Source: Streptomyces sp. CB02923 (lineage in GTDB: Bacteria > Actinomycetota > Actinomycetes > Streptomycetales > Streptomycetaceae). Taken from it: 40,283 bases of DNA. This document shows positions 1-7,985 of this stretch, piece after piece. Numbering within the stretch: the first letter of the stretch is position 1; each line of letters begins with the position of its first letter. The notes beneath the pieces are model-generated. The model saw nothing but the letters and a program-made list of their open reading frames with translations. It did no database searches and had not been told where the DNA came from. Position numbers and translations under genes: made by a program. The DNA lies in the NCBI RefSeq assembly GCF_001905005.1, contig NZ_LWKZ01000028.1, positions 235,482 through 275,764 on the forward strand, given 5' to 3'.

Positions 1-101
1 ACCCCCCCCCCCCGCGCCCCCTCGGCCGCCCTGCCCCCCCGTCACCCCGTCCTCCCCCTCGCCCCGCCGTCACCCCACCCCAGACACCCGAGGAGCCGAC
101 C

Positions 102-725
102 ATGTCACCGTCCAAGCCGCCGAACGCGCCCTCGACCACGCCTCCGCTCGGCCACTCCCCGCGCCGCGTCTCCATGACCCCGGGTGCGCTCCGCGTGCGC
201 GCTGCCGCCGCCAAGCTGTTCTACGAGCGCGGCATCCACGCCGTCGGGGTCGACCTGATCGCGACCGAGGCCGGGGTCACGAAGAAGACTCTCTACGACC
301 GGTTCGGCTCCAAAGAACAGATCGTCGTGGAGTACCTGGCCGAACGCGACGAACGCTGGCGCGTCTTCCTCGCCGAGCACCTCGAAGCCGCCGGCCCCGG
401 CCCGGCCGACCGCATCCTGGCCGTCTTCGACGCCTCGCACGCCTGGTCCGTGGAGCACAGCACCAAGGGCTGCAGCATGGTCAAGGCGCACGCCGAGATC
501 AGCGACCCGGCCCACCCGGCGTACGCGATCATCACCGGCCAGAAAGCCTGGATGCTGGCCCTGTTCACCGACCTCACCCGCGTTCTGGCCGCCCCGGACC
601 CGGACCACCTGGCCCGCACTCTCCTACTCCTCCACGAGGGCGCCCTGGTCACACACGGCCTGGCCGTCTTCCCCTCCCCCATCCTTCACGCCCGCGCCCA
701 GGCCCGATCCCTCCTCCCCGCCTAA
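102..725 (+). CDS. TetR/AcrR-family transcriptional regulator
   Basis: A 207-residue regulator. After a Pro/Ser-rich N-terminus, an N-terminal helix-turn-helix of TetR type spans about residues 30-75, with the usual GVDLIATEAGVTKKTLYDRFGS-type recognition helix followed by the F-x-SKE segment. The C-terminal ligand domain contains a Cys (GCSMV) that is common in the TetR subgroup annotated near oxidoreductases and transporters. The ATG at 102 is preceded by GAGGAG at an ideal distance. It converges on the tandem-HTH gene with only 55 bp between stops. The target is not in the window to its right; the divergent or upstream neighbour lies outside. The ligand is unknown. Family call is secure, function is not. 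Confidence 0.9.
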   Translation: MSPSKPPNAPSTTPPLGHSPRRVSMTPGALRVRAAAAKLFYERGIHAVGVDLIATEAGVTKKTLYDRFGSKEQIVVEYLAERDERWRVFLAEHLEAAGPGPADRILAVFDASHAWSVEHSTKGCSMVKAHAEISDPAHPAYAIITGQKAWMLALFTDLTRVLAAPDPDHLARTLLLLHEGALVTHGLAVFPSPILHARAQARSLLPA

Positions 726-780
726 CACCCCCTCAGCCGCCCCCCCCCAATTCCCTTCTCCCCCTAATCCCCCCTCCCTC

Positions 781-1587
781 TTACTCCGCCCGCCTCACCC
801 CATCCCTCTCCGGCAGCCCCTCGACCGCTATCCGGTCGAACCGGCCGAGCCGCCCCGGCGTCAAGCCGTTCCGCTCCGCCGTCACCTCGAACCTCCCGGC
901 CGGCCACCCCAGCAACGCCGCCGCTTCCTTCGCCGTCACGCTCCGCTCCAACCACCGCAGCCGGTCGCCCACCACACCCGCGACCAGTTCCCCGTCCAGC
1001 GCGTCCAGACTCTCCAGGCTGTACATCGGATATCCCCGGAAGTCCCCCACCGGCCGAAGGTGCCCTTCCCCCGCCAGAGCCCGCACGTCCTCCCGCTCGA
1101 CCTCCAGCTCCGTACGCCCGGCCAGATGCTTCGCCGCGTCGACAGATCCCACCCCGGGGTGCTCACCCAGCGCTTCCCGGATCTCGTCCACCCGCTCCCG
1201 CAGCCCCTCCACCACCTCGCGCGACCAGCGCTTGCCGTCCACATCCGGCGGCGGGATCATCCCCCGCTGCTCGGCCCGGCCGGCCTGCCACCGCTGGAGC
1301 TCCAGCTCACTCGCCAGCTGATGCGGCCCGAACGAATCCCCCTGGACCGTCTTACGTCGCCCGGCTTTTTCCGCGTCCTGCGCCGTCACGTAGTGCTCGT
1401 CGCCCACCAGGGACAGGATTTCCTCGACGCGGTCCGGCAGCGTCTTGGCCACCCCCTCCGACCACCGCTCGTCCCCGACATCCGGGGGCGGAATCAGCCC
1501 CCTGGTCTCGGCACGCCGTACGTGCCGCGGCTCGATCCCCAGCCACTCGGCCAGCTGATGCGGCCCGAACGCCCGTTCCTTGGCCAT
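781..1587 (-). CDS. Tandem helix-turn-helix DNA-binding protein
   Basis: A 268-residue protein made of four similar wHTH-like modules. Modules 1 and 2 share the pattern FGPHQLA...RGxIPPPDV...RW...V..L..RV.EI, modules 3 and 4 are more divergent (a GYPMYSLESLDAL segment and a TAKEAAALLGW segment). This resembles MerR/excisionase-like HTH_17 modules repeated in one chain, a type seen in Streptomyces chromosomes and plasmids. The start is set at the ATG at 1587 because GGGAGG lies just upstream; the open frame continues further but without support. The upstream 370 bp hold two DnaA-box-like direct repeats. No partner gene is evident. Function unknown; DNA binding is inferred from the fold pattern. 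Confidence 0.75.
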   Translation of the reverse strand: MAKERAFGPHQLAEWLGIEPRHVRRAETRGLIPPPDVGDERWSEGVAKTLPDRVEEILSLVGDEHYVTAQDAEKAGRRKTVQGDSFGPHQLASELELQRWQAGRAEQRGMIPPPDVDGKRWSREVVEGLRERVDEIREALGEHPGVGSVDAAKHLAGRTELEVEREDVRALAGEGHLRPVGDFRGYPMYSLESLDALDGELVAGVVGDRLRWLERSVTAKEAAALLGWPAGRFEVTAERNGLTPGRLGRFDRIAVEGLPERDGVRRAE

Positions 1588-1884
1588 GTGCCCTCCCGTT
1601 GCCACCGCCATCGGATACCCGATCACGTACCCATGACGGAGCCCACCGGCCCCGCAAAAATCAACTTTAGGGCCCGGCGCCAACAATCAACTGGCCTGTG
1701 GACAACCCGCGTTCCGCCCTGTGCACAACCACGTTCCGCCGAGCAGGCCGTAACGGCGAGAGGTACCGGCAACCCCTGCATGACCTGGGCAATAGGAGCA
1801 GTGGGAGCGGAAACGACGGTGACAGCCGTGATGCTGCGGCAGTCATATGATCTGCCGAATACGGCCTTGCAACACACAGCAGAA
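1588..1884. other. Intergenic region upstream of the tandem-HTH gene
   Basis: About 300 bp without a supportable gene. It holds the direct repeats at 1695-1740 and a relatively AT-rich stretch around 1840-1860 (TCATATGATC). No promoter hexamers of good quality were identified. The tRNA terminator follows at 1885. Confidence 0.5.
1695..1740. promoter_or_regulatory. Two imperfect direct repeats containing DnaA-box-like sequences
   Basis: Two adjacent copies of a 23-24 bp sequence, 1695-1718 and 1718-1740, differ at a few bases. The first contains TGTGGACAA, the exact reverse complement of the Streptomyces DnaA box TTGTCCACA; the second contains TGTGCACAA, one base off. They lie about 110 bp upstream of the tandem-HTH gene. 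They could be DnaA sites, or operators for the neighbouring HTH protein. Confidence 0.4.
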
Positions 1885-1917
1885 ATCCCGGCCGGACGGT
1901 GACCGTCTGACCGGGAT
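1885..1917 (-). terminator. Intrinsic terminator of the tRNA-Ala gene
   Basis: A near-complete hairpin: ATCCCGG (1885-1891) pairs with CCGGGAT (1911-1917), and the inner GACGG/CCGTC pairs around a TGA loop. On the minus strand it is followed by TTTCTG. It lies about 40 bp past the 3' end of the tRNA, as expected for its terminator. Confidence 0.75.
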
Positions 1918-1956
1918 CTCATGGGCTGCTCGCGAGTTGACCGCGAAGCCCGTCGG

Positions 1957-2029
1957 TGGACCTGAGGGGATTCGAACCCCTGACCCCCTCGTTGCGAACG
2001 AGGTGCGCTACCAGCTGCGCCACAGGCCC
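1957..2029 (-). tRNA. tRNA-Ala(CGC)
   Basis: The minus strand folds into a canonical 73-nt cloverleaf: 7-bp acceptor stem (one G-U pair), D stem GCGC/GCGC, anticodon stem CCTCG/CGAGG around loop TTCGCAA (anticodon CGC), a 5-nt variable loop, T stem AGGGG/CCCCT with loop TTCGAAT, and discriminator A. The anticodon reads GCG, a frequent codon in this genome type. CCA is not encoded; the next bases are CCG. Confidence 0.97.
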
Positions 2030-2043
2030 TTGCGACGAGTGAA

Positions 2044-2071
2044 ACTCTAGCATCCTTGTCCGGGTGCTCAA
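2044..2071 (-). promoter_or_regulatory. Promoter of tRNA-Ala
   Basis: On the minus strand TTGAGC (2066-2071) and TAGAGT (2044-2049) are separated by 16 bp. The -10 element lies about 15 bp before the mature 5' end of the tRNA at 2029, so the transcript would start only a few bases upstream of it. The hexamers fit the vegetative Streptomyces consensus. Confidence 0.6.
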
Positions 2072-2104
2072 AAATCGCTTCCCGTGCTGGTCAGCTGCGG
2101 GCAG

Positions 2105-3247
2105 TCACTCGTTCGCCGCGCGGGGCCGGTCGTCGTCGGCGTACTGGTCGAACAGGGGGGTGCGGCCCCGGGAGCGGCGGCCGGACGCGGAGCGGCGGCG
2201 CGGGTCGGGGGCGGGGGCCGGCTGGGGGGTTTCGGTGGCCGGGCCGGAGCGGGCGGAGCTCCAGGCGTCGTCGGCGTCCAGGTCGACGTGGCTGGTGGCG
2301 CGCGGGGCGACCGGGGCCGTGACGTAGGTCGGGAGCGGGACCGGGACGGGATCCCAGCCGCCGGGCTCGGCGCGCTCGCGTTCGCGCTGCTGGTCGACCC
2401 ACTCCGCGTGGTCGGTCTCCTCCACCAGGGCCCGGCGGCCGGCTGTCGACGCCGGTTCCGGACGGGCGGTGGGCGCGGCGGGGCGCGCCGGGGCGGGGAG
2501 GGCGGAGGCGGCGTCCTCAGCGGGGGCTTCGTCGGCGGGAGGCTGCTGGGACGCCTGCTGAGGGCGTGGCCTGCCCTCCCGTAGCCGTTGCGCGGCCGCC
2601 TCCGCCTGGCGCTGGTCCATCGTGAAGGTGAAACGGCGCCGTTCCTGGGCGCGGAGGTAGACGATGTACGCGCTGAGGAGTATGGCGGGGATGGCCGGTG
2701 CCCAGAGGAAGGCGAAGCCGCCGACGGCTGCGATGACCGTGCCGATGGTGAAGGTGAAGAAGAGGACCGTGGTGGTGCGCCGACGGCGGGCCAGGACCTT
2801 GGCCCGCTTCATGCGGTCGGCGGTGGGGGCCCGTCCGAAGCCGGGTTTCTTGCCGGGGCGGGGTGCCGCTCCGGGCGCCGCGACGCCCGCGGAGGCGGGC
2901 CTGCCGCCGGGCGGCGCGGCACCGGCCGCGGCTGCCTGCTGGCGCTGAGGGGCGGGCGGGGCCTCGTTCGCGGGCGCGTCGAAGTCCCGGACGTCGGCCT
3001 CGTCGGCCGTGGCGTCCGGCTCACGCGCATCGCTCGCATCGTCGGTGGAACGGCCGCCTTGCCCTTCCAGCCCCTTGGCGTAACGGCGCTCCATGGCCGC
3101 GCGCCCCGAAAGGAGCCGGATGGCGGTACTGAAGCGCTCCGTCGGCCGGGCTTCATTGAGCTCGTCCTGCCTGCGGAGCCACATCGGCACCAAGTAGGCG
3201 GCCCAGGCCCCGACGATGACTGCGTAGATGAGGCCGCTGCTGCTCAC
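2105..3247 (-). CDS. sepX: SepX/GlpR-like septal membrane protein
   Basis: A 380-residue membrane protein. One N-terminal transmembrane helix (about residues 5-23) is followed by a charged, Ala/Pro-rich cytoplasmic region, two close transmembrane helices (about 165-210) and a long Pro/Arg-rich disordered tail. The sequence start SSGLIYAVIVGAWAAYLVPMWLRR and the hairpin of two helices match the actinobacterial signature family that includes Streptomyces SepX and the corynebacterial Glp receptor, as I recall them. It sits at the end of the galU-moeA-rimJ operon, as Rv0996 does in M. tuberculosis. The start is GTG at 3247 with only a weak ribosome site. A 151-bp AT-rich gap to rimJ suggests its own promoter. 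Predicted role: divisome scaffold at septa. The assignment is from architecture and synteny. Confidence 0.7.
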   Translation of the reverse strand: MSSSGLIYAVIVGAWAAYLVPMWLRRQDELNEARPTERFSTAIRLLSGRAAMERRYAKGLEGQGGRSTDDASDAREPDATADEADVRDFDAPANEAPPAPQRQQAAAAGAAPPGGRPASAGVAAPGAAPRPGKKPGFGRAPTADRMKRAKVLARRRRTTTVLFFTFTIGTVIAAVGGFAFLWAPAIPAILLSAYIVYLRAQERRRFTFTMDQRQAEAAAQRLREGRPRPQQASQQPPADEAPAEDAASALPAPARPAAPTARPEPASTAGRRALVEETDHAEWVDQQRERERAEPGGWDPVPVPLPTYVTAPVAPRATSHVDLDADDAWSSARSGPATETPQPAPAPDPRRRSASGRRSRGRTPLFDQYADDDRPRAANE

Positions 3248-3312
3248 GTCTCACACGGTAGAGGGGTTTGCGGGGGGCCATCCGCCAATTGAGCCGGTGT
3301 GTCGCACGATCT

Positions 3313-3412
3313 GGCTGATATCTCGAACTTTTTTTGTGATTGTTGAGATCAGCCGCACGCGTTTGTGGCCAATTGGTGAAACGGTTCGAACATTTATTTT
3401 ATTTGTGGGGTG
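3313..3412. promoter_or_regulatory. AT-rich region with inverted repeat upstream of sepX-like gene
   Basis: This stretch is strikingly AT-rich for the window. An imperfect inverted repeat, GGCTGATATCTC (3313-3324) and GAGATCAGCC (3345-3354), encloses a 20-nt loop with a run of seven T. A CCAATTGG palindrome follows near 3368. On the minus strand the loop is A-rich, so it does not look like a rimJ terminator. A promoter or binding site for an AT-preferring protein such as Lsr2 is possible. Confidence 0.4.
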
Positions 3413-4022
3413 TGCTGGGCTTCTCCCGGTGCCAGCGGCTCAACAGCCCCTCGGGCACCTCCTCCGCGGTCAGCGCGAATACGAGGTGGTCGCGCCAGGC
3501 CCCGTCGATGTGCAGATAGCGCGGCCGCAGCCCCTCCTCGCGAAAGCCGAGTTTCTCCACGACCCGGCGGCTGGGCAGGTTCTCCGGCCGAATACAGACC
3601 TCGACGCGGTGCAGGCCCACCGAGCGGAAGCAGTGGTCGACGGCGAGGGCCACCGCGGTCGGTATGACGCCGCGGCCGGCCACCGCCTCGTCGACCCAGT
3701 AGCCGACATGGCCCGAACACATCGAGCCCCAGGTGATACCGGCCACCGTCAGCTGCCCGGCCAGCCGGCCGCGGTGCTCCACGACGAACGGCAGCATCCG
3801 GCCGGCGTGCGCCTCCGCGCGCAGGTGGCGGACCATCTGCCGGTAGGTGGGCCGGTGTGGCGAGGGGATGCCCGGCGGGGGCGGCGGGATGGTCGCTTCC
3901 CAGGGGCGCAGCCAGTCGCGGTTGCGGCGGTTGACCTCACGCCAGGCCCGTTGATCGCGCAGCTTTATCGGGCGGAGGGCGGTTTCACCGTCCGCCAGTA
4001 CGGCGGGCCAGGGGGCGTTCAG
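3399..4022 (-). CDS. rimJ: GNAT N-acetyltransferase, RimJ type
   Basis: A GNAT-fold acetyltransferase of the RimJ/RimL group: N-terminal LRPIKLRDQRAWREVN segment, central QLTVAGITWGS strand, acetyl-CoA loop around VAGRGVIPTAVALA, and the C-terminal ENLPSRRVVEKLGF motif. No ATG, GTG or TTG is in frame before the conserved N-terminal region. The best start is a CTG at 4022-4020 that overlaps the mog stop as CTGA and has GGGAG just upstream, giving 207 residues, the normal family length; the first internal ATG (3836) would remove 62 conserved residues. It is in the conserved galU-moeA-rimJ order. The substrate is unknown despite the ribosomal-protein name. Confidence 0.85.
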   Translation of the reverse strand: MNAPWPAVLADGETALRPIKLRDQRAWREVNRRNRDWLRPWEATIPPPPPGIPSPHRPTYRQMVRHLRAEAHAGRMLPFVVEHRGRLAGQLTVAGITWGSMCSGHVGYWVDEAVAGRGVIPTAVALAVDHCFRSVGLHRVEVCIRPENLPSRRVVEKLGFREEGLRPRYLHIDGAWRDHLVFALTAEEVPEGLLSRWHREKPSTPHK

Positions 4023-4864
4023 TGTGCGCTCCCGGTGGCGTCCGCGTCCGGCGGGGTGTGGTCGCCGCCCCGTAGCTGGTCCACCGCGTGCGGGAGGAGG
4101 TCGGCGAGGACGGCCAGTCCGTCGCGTACGCCGCCGGTGGAGCCGGGCAGGTTGACGATCAGCGTACGGCCCGCGACTCCGGCCAGGCCGCGGGAGAGCG
4201 CGGCGGTGGGCACCTTCGCCCGGCCCGCGGCGCGGATCGCCTCGGGGATGCCGGGGACCTCGTGATCGATGACGCGGCGGGTGACGTCGGGGGTGCGGTC
4301 GGTGGGCGAGATGCCCGTACCGCCGGTGGTCAGGACGACGTCGTACGCGGCGGTGACGGCGGCGCGCAGCGCGGCCTCGACCGGGTCGCCGTCCGGGACC
4401 ACCTGCGGTCCGTCGACCGTGAAGCCCATCGCGGCCAGGCCCTCGGCCAGCAGCGGGCCCCCCTTGTCCGCGTACACGCCGGCCGCCGCACGGTTGGACG
4501 CGGTGACGACGAGGGCCCGGGGAGGAGAAGGGGAAGAGGGCGGCTGGTGGGGGTATTGGGGCTGGGGGTGCTGAGAGGGGGAATGCCGGGCCGCCGAGCC
4601 GGGGCCCGGATGGTCCGCGGTGGCTCCCGGGCCCGGGTTGGCTGGGGTGGCGGCGCCGGGCGCGCCGGGGGCGGTGCCCGGTCCCGGGCTGGGACGGGGA
4701 GCCGCGGCGGCGGGCCGGTCGGTGGCCGTTCCCGGGCCCGGGTTCGGTGTCGGGTTCGGACCCGGGTTCGGAGTCGTACGCGGCTCGCCGTCGGGTGCGG
4801 CGTCCGGTCCCGGGTCGGCCGTTCCGCGCCGTACGCCCTGGCCCCGGTCCTTGTCCGCGGTCAC
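4019..4864 (-). CDS. mog: MogA/MoaB-family molybdopterin adenylyltransferase with Pro/Gly-rich N-terminal extension
   Basis: The C-terminal about 170 residues form a MogA/MoaB domain: RALVVTASNRAAAG, YDVVLTTGGTGISPTDRTPDVT and NLPGSTGGVRDGL. These enzymes adenylylate molybdopterin before metal insertion by MoeA. The start is GTG at 4864, overlapping the moaC stop as GTGA, giving 281 residues. About 105 residues between start and domain are a low-complexity spacer of PNPGP and PGPG units ending in a His/Gln/Ser/Pro stretch, which is unusual for this compact enzyme. The gene is translationally coupled to both moaC and rimJ. The domain call is secure; whether the extension is translated from this GTG or from an internal start is not. 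Confidence 0.85.
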   Translation of the reverse strand: MTADKDRGQGVRRGTADPGPDAAPDGEPRTTPNPGPNPTPNPGPGTATDRPAAAAPRPSPGPGTAPGAPGAATPANPGPGATADHPGPGSAARHSPSQHPQPQYPHQPPSSPSPPRALVVTASNRAAAGVYADKGGPLLAEGLAAMGFTVDGPQVVPDGDPVEAALRAAVTAAYDVVLTTGGTGISPTDRTPDVTRRVIDHEVPGIPEAIRAAGRAKVPTAALSRGLAGVAGRTLIVNLPGSTGGVRDGLAVLADLLPHAVDQLRGGDHTPPDADATGSAH

Positions 4865-5343
4865 GACCGGCTCCAGTGGCCCGACTTGCCGCCCGTTTTC
4901 TCCTCTACCCGTACGTCGGTGACGACCGCGCCCTTGTCGACGGCCTTGACCATGTCCACGACGGTCAGGGCGGCGACCGAGACGGCCGTCAGGGCCTCCA
5001 TCTCGACGCCCGTGCGGTCGGTGGTGCGGACCGTGGCGAGGATCTCCACGGCGTCGTCGGCCACCTTCAGGTCCACCTCGACCCCGGACACCGCGAGCGG
5101 GTGGCACAGCGGGATCAGGTCGGGGGTGCGCTTGGCGCCCATGATGCCCGCGATGCGGGCGGTGGCGAGCGCGTCGCCCTTCGGGACGCCCTCTCCGCGC
5201 AGCAGCTCGACAACGCGCGGCGAGACCAGGACGCGGCCGCTGGCGCGGGCGGTGCGCGCGGTGACGTCCTTCCCGGAGACGTCGACCATGCGGGCCGCGC
5301 CCGACGCGTCGAGGTGGGTGAGATCTTGCTGGCCGCTGCTCAT
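4861..5343 (-). CDS. moaC: Cyclic pyranopterin monophosphate synthase MoaC
   Basis: A 160-residue MoaC of normal length. It begins LTHLDASGAARMVDVSGK and carries the family core KGDALATARIAGIMGAKRT, the LIPLCHPLAVSGVEVD active-site strand and the TGVEMEALTAVSVAALTVVDMVKAVDK helix. MoaC converts the MoaA product to cyclic pyranopterin monophosphate in molybdenum cofactor synthesis. GGGAG lies upstream of the ATG at 5343. The stop overlaps the next gene's GTG. A 338-bp gap separates it from moeA. Confidence 0.96.
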   Translation of the reverse strand: MSSGQQDLTHLDASGAARMVDVSGKDVTARTARASGRVLVSPRVVELLRGEGVPKGDALATARIAGIMGAKRTPDLIPLCHPLAVSGVEVDLKVADDAVEILATVRTTDRTGVEMEALTAVSVAALTVVDMVKAVDKGAVVTDVRVEEKTGGKSGHWSRS

Positions 5344-5681
5344 CGTTCTCCCGGTCCGGACCGTGCCGCCTGTGCGACGACACCGTACCCGCAGGCGTCT
5401 GCCGTCACCCGGCTACCCGGCGAGGACGGCACCCACGGCCCGCCGGACCCCGGCGCCCACCCCACCTCCGGCCAAGCCCTGGCGAGGCCGCACGCGATCT
5501 CGCACGCACGTCCGTACTCGGTCCGACGCCCGATCCCGCACACGATCCGGCACGCGCCCCCGTAAGCCGCCCCATAGGCCGCACCGTAAGCCGCCCCGTA
5601 AGCCGCCTCGTGCACTCACGAACCCCGCACCCCGGCTTCCCGGTCGTCTCCTTCCTCCCTCTCCTTGCTCTCCCTCCTCTT
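5344..5681. other. Gap between moeA and moaC with a 12-bp tandem repeat
   Basis: About 340 bp that break the otherwise tight operon. I see no convincing gene. A 12-bp unit (CGTAAGCCGCCC) is repeated four times at 5561-5608. A 91-codon minus-strand frame here ends in an ATGA overlap with moaC, but its content is AAYG repeats and unremarkable sequence. Confidence 0.5.
5561..5608. repeat. 12-bp tandem repeat, four copies
   Basis: Units CGTAAGCCGCCC, CATAGGCCGCAC, CGTAAGCCGCCC and CGTAAGCCGCCT in direct tandem, in the moeA-moaC gap. The unit length is a multiple of three. Confidence 0.85.
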
Positions 5682-6998
5682 TCACCCCAGCAACACCACC
5701 TCCACCTCCGCCCCCTCCGCGACCTCCGTCGTCTCCTCCGGGACCACGATCAGCGCGTTGGCCTGGGCGAGCGCCTTGATCAGGTGCGATCCGGCGCCGC
5801 CCACGGGCGTGACGGTGGTGGTGTCGGCGTCGTACCAGCCGCGCAGGAACTGCCGCTTGCCCTCCGGCGAGGAGGCGATCGGCGCGCCGCAGGTGGCCCG
5901 GGAGGTGTGGCGGTGCACGTCGGGCAGGCCCATGAGCGTACGGATGGCGGGGCGTACGAACAGTTCGAAGGATACGTACGAGCTGACCGGGTTGCCGGGC
6001 AGGGCCAGCAGCGGTGTGCGGTCCGGGCCGATGAGGCCGAAGCCCTGCGGCTTGCCGGGCTGCATGGCCAGCTTGCGGAACTCGACGGTGCCCTCCTCGG
6101 CGGAGAGGTCCGCGAGGGTCTCCTTGACCACGTCGTACGCGCCGACGCTGACGCCGCCGCTGGTCACCAGGATGTCGGCCCGGATGAGCTGGTCCTCCAG
6201 GGTGGCGCGCAGCGTCTCGGCGTCGTCGGCGACGGCGCCGACCCGGTAGGCGATGGCGCCGGCCGCGCGGGCGGCGGCGGTGAGCTGGAAGCTGTTGGAG
6301 TCGTGGATCTGGCCGGGGGCCAACTCTTCTCCGGGCTGGACCAGTTCGCTGCCGGTGGACAGCACCACGACCCGGGGGCGCGGCCGGACCCGGACCGTGG
6401 CGCGGCCGATGGCGGCGAGCAGGCCGGTCTGGGCGGGGCCGAGGACGGTGCCGGCCGGCAGGGCCAGTTCACCGGCCGGGACGTCGCTGCCCCGGGCGCG
6501 GACGTACTGGCGCGCGTCCACCGGGCGGTGGACCCGGACCTCGCCGCCGGCGGCCTCGGGCGCTGCGCTGTGCGCGCGCATCGCCTCGGCGGGCCCGCGG
6601 CCCGTACCGCCGTCGGTCCACTCCACGGGGACGACGGCCTCGGCGCCGGGCGGCAGCGGCGCGCCGGTCATGATCCGGGCGGCCTCGCCGGGGCCGACGG
6701 CGGGCAGTGCGGCGCTGCCGGCCGCGACGTCGCCGACCACGGTCAGCGCGGCGGGGAAGTCCTCGGTGGCGCCCGCCACGTCGGCGACGCGGACCGCGTA
6801 CCCGTCCATGGAGCTGTTGTCGAAGGGCGGCAGGGCGGCGGGGACGGTGACGTCCTCCACCAGGACGCACCCCAGCGCGTCGAGGAGGTGGAGTTCGATC
6901 GGCTCCAGCGGGTGGATCTTGGACAGTACGTCGTCGAGGTGGTCGGCCACCGACCAGACGCGTTCCTGGTGGGTGGTCCGGCCGGTGGTGGCGCTCAC
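5682..6998 (-). CDS. moeA: MoeA-like molybdopterin molybdenumtransferase / Glp (gephyrin-like) protein
   Basis: A 438-residue MoeA of full length. The N-terminal domain holds PFDNSSMDGYAVR; domain III holds STGSELV and the MoCF motif ILVTSGGVSVGAYD; further on are LALPGNPVSSYVSFELF and a C-terminal domain IV. It inserts molybdate into adenylylated molybdopterin. In Corynebacterium the orthologous locus encodes Glp, which binds FtsZ and partners a membrane receptor encoded nearby; here the SepX-like gene is four genes downstream. The start is GTG at 6998, 4 nt after the galU stop, with GGAG upstream; the longer ATG frame would run deep into galU. Whether it acts in cofactor synthesis, division, or both cannot be read from sequence. 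Confidence 0.92.
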   Translation of the reverse strand: MSATTGRTTHQERVWSVADHLDDVLSKIHPLEPIELHLLDALGCVLVEDVTVPAALPPFDNSSMDGYAVRVADVAGATEDFPAALTVVGDVAAGSAALPAVGPGEAARIMTGAPLPPGAEAVVPVEWTDGGTGRGPAEAMRAHSAAPEAAGGEVRVHRPVDARQYVRARGSDVPAGELALPAGTVLGPAQTGLLAAIGRATVRVRPRPRVVVLSTGSELVQPGEELAPGQIHDSNSFQLTAAARAAGAIAYRVGAVADDAETLRATLEDQLIRADILVTSGGVSVGAYDVVKETLADLSAEEGTVEFRKLAMQPGKPQGFGLIGPDRTPLLALPGNPVSSYVSFELFVRPAIRTLMGLPDVHRHTSRATCGAPIASSPEGKRQFLRGWYDADTTTVTPVGGAGSHLIKALAQANALIVVPEETTEVAEGAEVEVVLLG

Positions 6999-7002
6999 GG
7001 TG

Positions 7003-7905
7003 TCACATCTCCTCGCTGACGAAGCTGCGCAGCCAGGTCCGGAACTCCGGGCCCAGGTCCTCACGTTCGCATGCCAGTCTGACAATGGCGCGGAGGTAGT
7101 CGCCGCGGTCCCCGGTGTCATAGCGGCGTCCCTTGAAGACCACGCCGTGTACGGGGCCGCCGAGGCTCGGGTCGGCGGCGAGCGCCTGGAGGGCGTCGGT
7201 CAGCTGGATCTCGCCGCCGCGGCCCGGCTCGGTGGTGCGCAGCACCTCGAAGACGGCCGGGTCCAGGACGTAGCGGCCGATGATGGCAAGGTTGCTGGGG
7301 GCGTCGGCCGGATCCGGCTTCTCGACCAGGTCGGAGACGAGCACCACGTCGTCGTCGCCGTCGGGCGCGGCGGCGGCGCAGCCGTAGAGGTGGATCTGCG
7401 CGGGGTCGACCTCCATGAGGGCGATGACGGAGCCCCCGTACTGCTCCTGTACCTCGATCATGCGCTGGAGCAGCGGGTCGCGCGGGTCGATCAGGTCGTC
7501 GCCGAGCATGACGGCGAAGGGCTGGTCGCCGACGTGCGGGGCGGCGCACAGCACGGCGTGGCCGAGGCCCCTGGGGTCGCCCTGGCGGACGTAGTGCATG
7601 GTCGCCAGGTCGCTGGACTCCTGGACGCGGGCGAGCCGCGACTCGTCGCCCTTGCGGTCCAGGGCCTCTTCGAGTTCGTAATTGCGGTCGAAATGGTCCT
7701 CAAGGGGACGCTTGTTGCGGCCGGTCACCATCAGGACGTCGGAGAGTCCGGCGGTGGCGGCCTCCTCCACGACGTACTGGATGGCGGGTTTGTCGACGAC
7801 CGGCAGCATCTCCTTGGGCGTGGCCTTGGTCGCCGGGAGGAAGCGGGTCCCGAGACCGGCCGCCGGGATGACAGCCTTGGTGATCCGAGTACGCGATGGA
7901 GTCAT
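7003..7905 (-). CDS. galU: UTP--glucose-1-phosphate uridylyltransferase
   Basis: A 300-residue GalU: the nucleotide-binding start KAVIPAAGLGTRFLPATKATPKEMLPVVDKP is followed by QYVVEEA, the catalytic GDDLI region, VEKP and a C-terminal helix region. It makes UDP-glucose for cell envelope glycans and trehalose. The ATG at 7905 matches the family N-terminus; the ATG further upstream (7962) would add residues unlike the family. No ribosome site is present, and TATCGT lies 8-13 bases before the ATG, consistent with a leaderless transcript. It heads the minus-strand operon and is divergent from 5-FCL. Confidence 0.96.
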   Translation of the reverse strand: MTPSRTRITKAVIPAAGLGTRFLPATKATPKEMLPVVDKPAIQYVVEEAATAGLSDVLMVTGRNKRPLEDHFDRNYELEEALDRKGDESRLARVQESSDLATMHYVRQGDPRGLGHAVLCAAPHVGDQPFAVMLGDDLIDPRDPLLQRMIEVQEQYGGSVIALMEVDPAQIHLYGCAAAAPDGDDDVVLVSDLVEKPDPADAPSNLAIIGRYVLDPAVFEVLRTTEPGRGGEIQLTDALQALAADPSLGGPVHGVVFKGRRYDTGDRGDYLRAIVRLACEREDLGPEFRTWLRSFVSEEM

Positions 7906-7985
7906 GCGGATCACGATAACCGTCGCTCTGCGGCGGAAGATGGGGTCCCGGGAACGGGTCACAGGAGCGGGAGCGACGGCGCATC

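Noticed and set aside
1957..2029. tRNA-Ala as integration site of a mobile element
   Set aside because: No integrase, excisionase with partner, or duplicated tRNA 3' end is seen nearby.
4865..5383. N-terminal half of a 454-residue frame containing mog
   Set aside because: It is the out-of-frame shadow of moaC (Arg/Gly/His-rich). The mog start is the GTG overlapping the moaC stop.
5340..5615. 91-codon minus-strand frame ending in an ATGA overlap with moaC
   Set aside because: The overlap is suggestive, but the sequence is AAYG repeats from the 12-bp array and nothing family-like, with no ribosome site seen.
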